Assembly (NCBI RefSeq): GCF_018678075.1
Contig: NZ_JAHHIR010000095.1
Coordinates: 1-41,464, forward strand
Direction of reading: 5' to 3'
Length of the DNA stretch: 41,464 nt
Source of the DNA: Epibacterium ulvae
GTDB taxonomy: Bacteria > Pseudomonadota > Alphaproteobacteria > Rhodobacterales > Rhodobacteraceae
Both the position numbers and the translations under genes were made by a program. This document shows positions 34,888 through 41,464 of the stretch, piece by piece (positions within the stretch are counted from its first letter, which is position 1; every line of letters begins with the position of its first letter). The notes beneath the pieces are model-generated. The model was given only the letters and a program-made list of their open reading frames with translations, had not been told where the DNA came from and made no database searches.

Positions 34888-36831
34888 CTATGGTGTCTCC
34901 TCTGCCGCGACCAATTGGATCAACGGTGCTCCAACTGTAACCTGATCCTGCGCTTTGACTAGAACCTCTTTGACAACCCCGTCGCGGGCAGCCAGCAGGG
35001 CGTGTTCCATCTTCATCGCTTCCAAGATCGCAAGTCGCTCGCCCTCCTTCACTGCCTGGCCCGGCTTCGCAAACAACGCCTTGACCAGACCGGGCATTGG
35101 CGCGGCGATCACCGCGTCATCGCCGCCTGCGCGGGAGTGCCGGTCAAGTGGATCAGTCACATCAAACACGACCACGGTCGCACCAAAGACGGTGATTTGC
35201 GTGGCGCTCTTGACCGCATCAGGCAAGGGCTGCCCGTTCGCCAACCACTGCCCGCCAGACCGCTGCACCGTGATCTGCGCACCGTCGACACGCCATATCT
35301 GCCGCTCGGGTGAGATGACCGAGACCCAGGCATCATATTCCTGATCGCCCGAGGACAAATGCACGCGCCGCTCCAACGGTGCCCAGAGGGTGAAGCCCGT
35401 GTGGTGTCCTTCATTGGTGAGCCCCAACAAAGCCTGTCCAGCGGCGATGATCTGCGGGGCAGTGATAATCGGTTCAGGGACCAACTGCGCCCGGTCCCGT
35501 TCGATCAGGCCTGTGTCCACCTGACCGGCGGCAAATCCCGGATGCGCACATAGCGCGGACAGAAAGGGCAGATTGGTGGTCACCCCGGCGATCTGTGTCT
35601 TGGCCAGGGCCTGTCGCATCCGCGACAGCGCGATGGCGCGGGTCTCGCCATGTACCGTCAGTTTGGCAATCATCGGGTCATACCAGGGGCTGATCTCATC
35701 CCCGCCGCGCACCCCGCTGTCTACCCGCGCGCCTTTGGCAAAAGCCACATGGGTCAGCTGCCCGGTGGCTGGCAGGAAGCCGGCGGGCACATCCTCGGCA
35801 TAAATACGCGCTTCAAACGCATGGCCCGTGATGGACAGGTCATCCTGTGTCACCGGCAGCGGCTCCCCGGCGGCGACACGCAGTTGCCAGGCAACCAGAT
35901 CGACGCCGGTGATCGCTTCGGTCACGGGATGTTCGACCTGTAGGCGGGTGTTCATCTCCATAAACCAGAACCGATCCGGGCGCAGACCGTCAGAGGCGTC
36001 GACGATAAACTCCACCGTCCCTGCGCCCGCGTATCCGATACTCTCAGCCGCGCGCACCGCTGCTTGCCCCATCGCCTGGCGCATCTCATCGGTCATGCCA
36101 GGGGCTGGCGCTTCCTCGACCACTTTCTGATGGCGCCGTTGCAGCGAACAGTCGCGTTCAAACAGATGCACCGCACGTGTGCCATCGCCAAAGATCTGCA
36201 CCTCAATATGGCGCGGTTGTTGCACGAATTTCTCGATCAACACCGCCGGGTTGCCAAAGGCTGTCTGCGCCTCACTGCGCGCTGAATGCAAAGCGTCACT
36301 GAATGCGGCCACATCTTCGACCAAACGCATGCCTTTGCCGCCGCCGCCCGCAACCGCCTTGATCAATACGGGATAGCCGATGTCCGCTGCCGCCTGTGCT
36401 AGATGGTCGGGGTCCTGATTTTCACCGTGGTATCCCGGCACAACCAGCACGCCGGCGGCTTCCATCTTGACCTTAGCGGCGTCTTTCAGACCCATCGCGC
36501 GGATCGCCGTGGCAGAGGGCCCGATAAAGACCAGCCCCGCAGCTTCCACCGCGTCCACAAAATCCGGGTTCTCTGACAGGAAGCCATAGCCCGGGTGGAT
36601 GGCCTGCGCACCGCTGGCCCGCGCGGCCCCGATGATCCGCTCGCCCAGCAGGTAGCTGTCTGCAGGGGCCGCGCCACCGATGTGATAGGCTTCATCGGCC
36701 ATCTGAACATGCAACGCACCCTTGTCCGCGTCCGAATACACCGCGACGCAGGTCACCCCCATGGGCTGCGCGGTCTGCATGATCCTGCAGGCGATCTCTC
36801 CCCGGTTGGCGATCAGGATTTTGTCAAACAT
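34888..36831 (-). CDS. liuD: 3-methylcrotonyl-CoA carboxylase alpha subunit (biotin carboxylase and carrier)
   Basis: A 647-residue protein with a biotin carboxylase domain to about 450 (FDKILIANRGEIACRI; ATP-grasp GGGGKGMRLVED; EMNTRLQVEHPVTE) and a C-terminal biotinyl domain with the carrier site EAMKMEHA, biotinylated Lys607. It carboxylates 3-methylcrotonyl-CoA using bicarbonate and ATP, with the beta subunit encoded upstream. Acetyl-/propionyl-CoA carboxylase alpha subunits look similar; the leucine context decides the assignment. ATG at 36831 follows GGGAGGAG. BirA at 15405-16151 would load the biotin. Confidence 0.93.
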   Translation of the reverse strand: MFDKILIANRGEIACRIMQTAQPMGVTCVAVYSDADKGALHVQMADEAYHIGGAAPADSYLLGERIIGAARASGAQAIHPGYGFLSENPDFVDAVEAAGLVFIGPSATAIRAMGLKDAAKVKMEAAGVLVVPGYHGENQDPDHLAQAAADIGYPVLIKAVAGGGGKGMRLVEDVAAFSDALHSARSEAQTAFGNPAVLIEKFVQQPRHIEVQIFGDGTRAVHLFERDCSLQRRHQKVVEEAPAPGMTDEMRQAMGQAAVRAAESIGYAGAGTVEFIVDASDGLRPDRFWFMEMNTRLQVEHPVTEAITGVDLVAWQLRVAAGEPLPVTQDDLSITGHAFEARIYAEDVPAGFLPATGQLTHVAFAKGARVDSGVRGGDEISPWYDPMIAKLTVHGETRAIALSRMRQALAKTQIAGVTTNLPFLSALCAHPGFAAGQVDTGLIERDRAQLVPEPIITAPQIIAAGQALLGLTNEGHHTGFTLWAPLERRVHLSSGDQEYDAWVSVISPERQIWRVDGAQITVQRSGGQWLANGQPLPDAVKSATQITVFGATVVVFDVTDPLDRHSRAGGDDAVIAAPMPGLVKALFAKPGQAVKEGERLAILEAMKMEHALLAARDGVVKEVLVKAQDQVTVGAPLIQLVAAEETP

Positions 36832-36845
36832 TACTTCTCCTCCCA

Positions 36846-38450
36846 TCACATCCGGAACAGGCCAAAGCGTGTCTCTTCGATCGGCGCATTCAGCGCCGCG
36901 CGCAGCGACATTGCCAGAACCGTGCGGGATGCACGCGGATCAATCACCCCGTCATCCCAAAGCCGCGCTGAGGCGTAAAGCGGGTGACTTTGCCGCTCAA
37001 ACATCTCTAACGTCGGCTGTTTGAACGCGGCCTCTTCCTCAGTGCTCCATGTCTCCCCTGCCCGCTCCAATGCGTCGCGTTTGACGGTGGCCAAAACGCC
37101 CGCCGCCTGCGCGCCGCCCATGACCGAGATCCGACTGTTCGGCCAGCTCCACAAAAACCGCGGTGAATAGGCACGACCGGCCATACCATAATTGCCGGCC
37201 CCAAAGGAGCCACCGATCAATAGCGTGATTTTGGGCACTGACGTTGTGGCCACTGCTGTGACCAATTTGGCGCCATGGCGCGCGATGCCCTCATTTTCAT
37301 AGGCTTGCCCAACCATAAAACCGGTCACATTTTGCAGAAACAGCAGAGGGATGCGCCGCTGCGCGCACAACTCGACAAAATGCGCGCCCTTCTGCGCCGC
37401 CTCGGAAAAGATCACCCCGTTGTTAGCCAGAATGCCCACTGGACAGCCATCGATATGGGCAAAACCTGTGACCAGCGTTTCGCCAAACCGTGCCTTGAAC
37501 TCATCAAAGCGGGAGCCATCGACCAGCCGCGCAATCACTTCGCGCGCATCATAGGGCGTACGCAGATCGGCAGGCACCACGCCAAGGATCTCTTCGGGAT
37601 CATAAGCCGGCGGTTCCGGGTTCTGCCAGGCCACGGTTTCGGGTCGTGTCCGGTTTAGGGATTTCACCGCGCGGCGCGCCAGTGCCAGCGCATGGGCGTC
37701 GTCTTCCGCTAGGTAGTCCGCCACGCCAGACAGGCGCGTATGCACATCACCGCCGCCCAGATCCTCGGCCGAGACGACCTCCCCCGTGGCGGCCTTGACC
37801 AAGGGGGGGCCGGCCAGAAAGATCGTGCCTTGATCGCGCACAATGATCGACACATCGGACATGGCCGGCACATAGGCGCCGCCCGCAGTGCAAGAACCCA
37901 TAACAACGGCGATCTGGGCTATGCCCTTGGCGCTCATCCGGGCTTGGTTGTAGAAGATCCGGCCAAAATGGTCGCGATCGGGAAAGACCTCATCTTGATT
38001 GGGCAGATTAGCCCCACCACTGTCGACCAGATAGACGCAGGGCAGATGGTTCTCCTCGGCTATTTCCTGGGCGCGCAGGTGTTTCTTGACCGTCATCGGA
38101 TAATAGGTGCCGCCTTTGACGGTAGCATCATTGCAGACCACCATCACATCTTGCCCGTGGATCTGACCAATCCCGGCAATCACCCCAGCGCAGGGGGCAG
38201 CGCCGTCATACATACCATGGGCCGCTGTGGCTCCGATCTCAAGGAAGGGCGCGCCGGGGTCGAGCAGTTCTGCCACCCGGTGGCGGGGCAGCATTTTGCC
38301 CCGTGCGGTGTGACGTTTGCGGGATTTTTCGCCGCCACCAATCTGTGCGTGGTCTGCAGCCGATGCGATTTCCTCTAGCATCGAAAGATGCGCTTGCCGG
38401 TTGTCCTGAAAGATTCGGGATCGGGGTTGCGCCTGTGATTGCAACTTCAT
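36846..38450 (-). CDS. liuB: 3-methylcrotonyl-CoA carboxylase beta subunit (carboxyltransferase)
   Basis: A 534-residue carboxyltransferase of the crotonase-like acyl-CoA carboxylase beta family. The N-terminal part contains the [24 protein letters not shown] block and the glycine-rich [22 protein letters not shown]; the second half has [24 protein letters not shown] and [40 protein letters not shown]. The [21 protein letters not shown] pattern is that of MccB rather than PccB. ATG at 38450 follows GGGGAGCGAGAC; an upstream in-frame extension to 38486 has no support. It is the first gene of liuB-D-E-C and is divergent from ompW. Confidence 0.94.
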   Translation of the reverse strand: MKLQSQAQPRSRIFQDNRQAHLSMLEEIASAADHAQIGGGEKSRKRHTARGKMLPRHRVAELLDPGAPFLEIGATAAHGMYDGAAPCAGVIAGIGQIHGQDVMVVCNDATVKGGTYYPMTVKKHLRAQEIAEENHLPCVYLVDSGGANLPNQDEVFPDRDHFGRIFYNQARMSAKGIAQIAVVMGSCTAGGAYVPAMSDVSIIVRDQGTIFLAGPPLVKAATGEVVSAEDLGGGDVHTRLSGVADYLAEDDAHALALARRAVKSLNRTRPETVAWQNPEPPAYDPEEILGVVPADLRTPYDAREVIARLVDGSRFDEFKARFGETLVTGFAHIDGCPVGILANNGVIFSEAAQKGAHFVELCAQRRIPLLFLQNVTGFMVGQAYENEGIARHGAKLVTAVATTSVPKITLLIGGSFGAGNYGMAGRAYSPRFLWSWPNSRISVMGGAQAAGVLATVKRDALERAGETWSTEEEAAFKQPTLEMFERQSHPLYASARLWDDGVIDPRASRTVLAMSLRAALNAPIEETRFGLFRM

Positions 38451-38545
38451 GTCTCGCTCCCCTCGCCCAATGCCCCTTGCGCGCATTCATGCATTGTCGC
38501 CGCAGGTTTTTTATTTCCAAAACAAATGGTTAAAGCGCGTTTTGG

Positions 38546-38559
38546 TTGATCTAAATCAG
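38546..38559 (+). promoter_or_regulatory. Candidate FNR/FnrL box upstream of ompW
   Basis: TTGATCTAAATCAG differs from the TTGAT-N4-ATCAA consensus only at the last base. Its centre is about 68 bp before the ompW ATG. CATGTT at 38582-38587 would serve as a -10 and put the start near 38594, so the box would sit at about -41.5, the class II activator position. It also lies in the divergent region with liuB. Confidence 0.6.
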
Positions 38560-38620
38560 TGTCGCGCCCCGATTTCGGAACCATGTTCTCGGCATCACAA
38601 GAACAAGAGGGATTAGATCC

Positions 38621-39226
38621 ATGACTCGTATGATGACCGCGCTGTGCCTTGGTGTTGCCAGCTTGGCCGTTGCTGCCCCGGCGTTCGCCCAATCCAAAGG
38701 CGACTGGACCCTTGGTGTTGGTCTGGTCAACGTGAACCCGAAATCCGGCAATGGCACGTTGGCCGGGTTGGAGGCCGATATTGACGACGCAACCGCGCTG
38801 CAGTTCACCGCCGAATATTTCGTCGCCGACAATATCGGGATCGAGCTTTTGGCCGCATCGCCGTTTGAGCATGACGTCCATCTGGCGGGTCTTGGCTTTG
38901 CCGGATCGGTGAAACAACTGCCACCCACCCTCTCGGTCAAATACCACTTCCCGACGCAGAGCAATTTCAAACCCTTTGTCGGCCTTGGCCTGAACTATAC
39001 CACTTTCTTTGAGGAAGAATCTCCGCTTGGCACCTTGGAGCTGGATGACAGCTTTGGGCTTGCCGCAACCGTGGGCGCTGAATGGCTGGTAGGAGACAGG
39101 GGCGCGATCCGTCTGGACCTGCGCTATATCAATATCGAATCCGATGTCAGCCTGAACGGCAGTGAAATCGGCACCGCCGAGATTGATCCGGTCACCATCG
39201 GCGTCGCCTATGTGCATCGCTTCTGA
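38621..39226 (+). CDS. ompW: OmpW-family outer membrane protein
   Basis: A 201-residue beta-barrel protein with a 23-residue signal peptide (MTRMMTALCLGVASLAVAAPAFA, then QSKGDWTLGVGLVNVNPKSG). The family blocks are KYHFPTQSNFKPFVGLGLNYTTFFEEE and DSFGLAATVGAEWLVGDRGAIRLDLRYINIE, ending VTIGVAYVHRF with the C-terminal aromatic. OmpW forms an eight-stranded barrel with a hydrophobic channel. In enterobacteria it is linked to oxygen response. It lies on the plus strand between liuB and liuA. AGAGGGA precedes the start. Confidence 0.93.
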   Translation: MTRMMTALCLGVASLAVAAPAFAQSKGDWTLGVGLVNVNPKSGNGTLAGLEADIDDATALQFTAEYFVADNIGIELLAASPFEHDVHLAGLGFAGSVKQLPPTLSVKYHFPTQSNFKPFVGLGLNYTTFFEEESPLGTLELDDSFGLAATVGAEWLVGDRGAIRLDLRYINIESDVSLNGSEIGTAEIDPVTIGVAYVHRF

Positions 39227-39241
39227 TCTTTGCTGATCGGG

Positions 39242-39273
39242 AACGGGCGCGTCTGTCAGGCGAGCCCGTTTTT
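39242..39273 (+). terminator. Intrinsic terminator after ompW
   Basis: AACGGGC (39242-39248) pairs with GCCCGTT (39264-39270) around a 15-base partly structured loop, with a T run at 39269-39273. It ends just before the convergent liuA stop codon. Confidence 0.75.
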
Positions 39274-39282
39274 GCAGCACAC

Positions 39283-40443
39283 TCATTGCTGCGCCATCAG
39301 TTCGCGCCCGATCAGCATGCGCCGGATCTCACTGGTGCCTGCTCCGATCTCCATCAGCTTGGCATCGCGAAACAGACGGCCCACCGGGTTGTCATTCAGA
39401 TAACCCGCACCGCCGAACGCCTGCACCGCCTGATGCGCCTGCGTCATCGCAACCTCGGACGCATAGAGACAGCATCCTGCCGCGTCCTGCCGTGTGACCG
39501 TGCCCGCATCGCAGGCCTTTGCGACCTCATAGGTATACGCGCGCGCTGTGTTCAGCGCGGTATACATATCCGCGATCTTGGCCTGCATCAGTTGGAAGTT
39601 TCCGATCGGTTCGCCGAACTGTTTGCGCTCCTTCACGTACGGCATGACCTCATCCAGACAGGCAGCCAGAATGCCGGTGCCAATGCCCGCCAGCACCACC
39701 CGTTCGTAATCCAAGCCCGACATCAGAACTGCAACGCCGTGCCCTTCCTCGCCGAGGATGTTTTCAAACGGCACTTCCACATCGTCAAAGATCAGCTCAG
39801 CCGTGTTGGAGCCGCGCATGCCCAGCTTGTCAAAATGCGGCGAGGTTGAAAATCCTGTCATCGACTTTTCAACAAGGAAGGCGGTGATGCCACGCTTGCC
39901 TGCGTCCGGATCCGTTTTGGCATAGACCACCAGCGTGTCAGCATCCGGGCCATTGGTGATCCAGTATTTGTTGCCGTTCAGCACAAAGCGGTCATTGCGC
40001 TTTTCAGCCCGCAGGGACATCGAAACGACATCTGACCCAGCTCCAGCCTCGGACATGGCAAGCGCCCCGACATGGGAGCCATCGCAAAGACTGGGCAGGT
40101 ATTTCGCCTTTTGCGCGGGAGACCCGTTGCGCTTGATCTGATTGACGCAAAGGTTGGAATGCGCCCCATACGACAACGAGACCGAGGCGCTGGCCCGCGC
40201 GATCTCCTCCACCGCAACCACATGCGCCAGATAGCTCATGTCGGAGCCGCCAAATTCCTCGGGCACCGTAACCCCCAACAGGCCAAGCGCGCCCATCTCG
40301 GACCACAGGTCAGCAGGAAACTGATTGCTGCGGTCTATCTCAGCCGCTTTCGGTTTTACCCGCTCCTGCGCCCAGCGATGCACCACCTCGCGCAGAGCAT
40401 TCACATCCTCACCAAGATCAAATCGCATGCTTGCGGTAAACAT
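39283..40443 (-). CDS. liuA: Isovaleryl-CoA dehydrogenase
   Basis: A 386-residue FAD-dependent acyl-CoA dehydrogenase for the first committed oxidation of leucine degradation (isovaleryl-CoA to 3-methylcrotonyl-CoA), passing electrons to [15 protein letters not shown] and [17 protein letters not shown] are ACAD signatures. The catalytic Glu lies in [12 protein letters not shown], near residue 245, the isovaleryl-type position rather than the C-terminal one of short-chain enzymes. The end [19 protein letters not shown] is typical. ATG at 40443 follows GGAGGAGAGGTC. It is separated from the other liu genes by ompW and has a candidate operator at 40485-40498. Confidence 0.94.
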   Translation of the reverse strand: MFTASMRFDLGEDVNALREVVHRWAQERVKPKAAEIDRSNQFPADLWSEMGALGLLGVTVPEEFGGSDMSYLAHVVAVEEIARASASVSLSYGAHSNLCVNQIKRNGSPAQKAKYLPSLCDGSHVGALAMSEAGAGSDVVSMSLRAEKRNDRFVLNGNKYWITNGPDADTLVVYAKTDPDAGKRGITAFLVEKSMTGFSTSPHFDKLGMRGSNTAELIFDDVEVPFENILGEEGHGVAVLMSGLDYERVVLAGIGTGILAACLDEVMPYVKERKQFGEPIGNFQLMQAKIADMYTALNTARAYTYEVAKACDAGTVTRQDAAGCCLYASEVAMTQAHQAVQAFGGAGYLNDNPVGRLFRDAKLMEIGAGTSEIRRMLIGRELMAQQ

Positions 40444-40484
40444 TGACCTCTCCTCCAAACCAAAGGGCACACCGCCGCCATTAT

Positions 40485-40498
40485 TGAACGACTGTTCA
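40485..40498. promoter_or_regulatory. Perfect palindrome, candidate operator of liuA
   Basis: TGAAC-GACT-GTTCA is a perfect inverted repeat 42 bp upstream of the liuA start. This shape fits TetR-type operators used for fatty-acid and branched-chain acyl-CoA genes. No TetR or MerR regulator gene is in the window. Confidence 0.45.
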
Positions 40499-40586
40499 TT
40501 TATCCGCGAAGGCCGGCACACTCGTCAAGCCCGAGTGAATATGACGTTAGGTCACAGGCAAGGTGTCATAGGTTTAGCGCGTCGCT

Positions 40587-41237
40587 TTAGTTTGTTGTAA
40601 TGGACACTAAAAGTTGCAGCAAATGTATCGGTGTAAAGGCAGGATACTCCAAAGTGCATGCGGCGTCATAACCTTCTGGACCAGCCAAAGTTCCAAAGCC
40701 ATCGTATTGACCCAGCGACCACATTGCCCCGACAACCTGATGGTCAGGTCCAAGCGCTTCCAGAGCGGTTCTCATAGCGATCATTTCGTTCCACATGGGT
40801 GACGGGGTATTATCATTGCCGTAAGGCCCGCCAGACTGACGATCAGGACGCCGCCAGTCCTGCGTATTCATCAGACCCGATCCGACGTCACCTAGCGCCA
40901 GGATTACCAAGGGGCGGCCGCGCGCGGCTGACCATTCCACCAGTCAGGACCCAACCGCACGCACAGGCGACATCCGTGCTGCGCCGTCAGCGCCAATTAC
41001 CGATTCGATCATCGGGAAAGGCACGTGGCGCTCTGCACCGACCGTGGAGGAAGAGGCCCTGAGGCAAGCCAAATACCAAAAGCGCAGATCATATGGAATT
41101 TCGCGATTGGCAGCGGTCACAAATTCCGAGGTTGCGCAGGTTGAATTGCTATCGCCTCCGAAAATGAACACGTCACTGCCCATTAGTTTTATTGCGCACT
41201 GATTATCCGGCCTCGCCTTCGATTGCGCAACCGGCAA
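40587..41237 (-). pseudogene. Broken SGNH/sialate O-acetylesterase-like gene with an in-frame TGA
   Basis: Two minus-strand frames in the same reading phase read as one protein split by TGA at 40944-40946. The N-terminal part has the SGNH block I in DVFIFGGDSNSTC, then REIPYDLRFWYLACLRA. After the stop the sequence continues LVEWSAARGRPLVILALGDVGSGLMNTQDWRRPD and ends with HQVVGAMWSLGQYDG, a variant of the WHQGE block. Continuity on both sides suggests a nonsense change (CGA to TGA is the simplest). The C-terminus after TLAGPEGYDAAC is short and probably also truncated. The likely start is ATG at 41183. It lies next to an IS end, fitting gene decay near a mobile element. Confidence 0.7.
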
Positions 41238-41319
41238 TGCCTTGGATCGCTGCCTCCAAACCAGATGACCCGTTCACGGAAGCGGGCGATCGCCCACTTT
41301 GAACACAGTACCGGCGCAA

Positions 41320-41464
41320 CTAGTTGTTCAGTCCCGGCATCTGGTGGATCGGGTCGATGATGAATTGATCTGGCTGTGAAGTCCAGATTTTGCAGATGTT
41401 TTCGCAGGGCGTGAGGCTGCTGCGCGTTTTGTGTCTGCGGGAAAAGGTGTCGGCAGCCATGAAG
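41320..41464 (-). mobile_element. C-terminal end of an IS481-type transposase, running off the window
   Basis: The minus strand from the window end reads MAADTFSRRHKTRSSLTPCENICKIWTSQPDQFIIDPIHQMPGLNN then TAG (41320-41322). The pattern LTPxExICKIWTSxPDxFxxDPIHQMPGLNx is the C-terminus of IS481-family (DDE, rve) transposases found in many roseobacters. Only the last 47 residues are present; the catalytic DDE residues lie outside. I could not identify the terminal inverted repeat in the 82 bp between the stop and the pseudogene. Confidence 0.78.

Noticed and set aside
40944-40946. TGA in the SGNH-like gene as a selenocysteine or programmed read-through codon
   Set aside because: No SECIS-like hairpin follows directly, the residue is not at a known catalytic position, and the C-terminus is also short, so simple gene decay is more likely.

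Overview
The window looks like a chromosomal segment of a marine alphaproteobacterium of the Roseobacter group (Rhodobacteraceae). The evidence is a 14-gene nuo operon carrying the small extra reading frames typical of Rhodobacter and Roseobacter relatives, a NuoE with a long C-terminal extension, a Hint-domain protein and a small Glyco_tranf_2_4-type glycosyltransferase of kinds common in this family, GC-rich codon use, and a complete leucine catabolic (liu) gene set. This assignment is by recognition, not by a database search.

Layout. 1-354 has no supported gene. 355-1882 holds a small membrane protein resembling helix X of haem-copper oxidase subunit I (minus strand), divergent from a WYL-domain regulator (plus strand); a near-perfect palindrome lies between them. 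1964-5137 (minus) carries a solitary FbpC-like ABC ATPase and an SDR-AlkC pair, in which the DNA glycosylase has a C-terminal Ig-like domain and the SDR has lost its canonical catalytic Tyr and Lys. 5294-12313 (plus) carries a Hint-domain protein, a circularly permuted (type 2) PHB depolymerase without a signal peptide followed by a phasin-like protein, release factor 3 (prfC), a glycosyltransferase and an RhlE-type DEAD-box helicase; several units end in clear intrinsic terminators. 12368-12943 has no intact gene but contains a small open frame without a start codon and a run of hairpins.

12944-32988 (minus) is the core: nuoABCDE-[DUF5337-like]-F-[lipoprotein]-[DUF5333-like]-G-[lipoprotein]-H-I-[CMD family]-J-K-L-M-N, then an intrinsic terminator, then birA-coaX-rnj. 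Most neighbours overlap by 1-4 nt or sit a few bases apart, so the small extra genes are embedded in the complex I transcript. A candidate sigma-70-type promoter lies upstream of nuoA. NADH made in leucine and fatty-acid oxidation feeds complex I, and BirA would biotinylate the methylcrotonyl-CoA carboxylase encoded a few kb away.

33226-40443 is the leucine degradation cluster (isovaleryl-CoA dehydrogenase, both methylcrotonyl-CoA carboxylase subunits, HMG-CoA lyase, methylglutaconyl-CoA hydratase), split by an oppositely oriented ompW gene with a near-consensus FNR box. The right edge (40587-41464) is degraded: an SGNH esterase-like gene with an in-frame stop, then the C-terminal end of an IS481-type transposase leaving the window.

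I did not find a clearly new multi-gene system. The most unusual items are the small accessory proteins and the CMD protein inside the nuo operon, the NuoE extension and the NuoL His/Asp-rich loop, the oxidase-helix-X-like protein with its palindrome and WYL regulator, the signal-less type 2 PHB depolymerase/phasin pair, and the start-less small ORF with its hairpin run.
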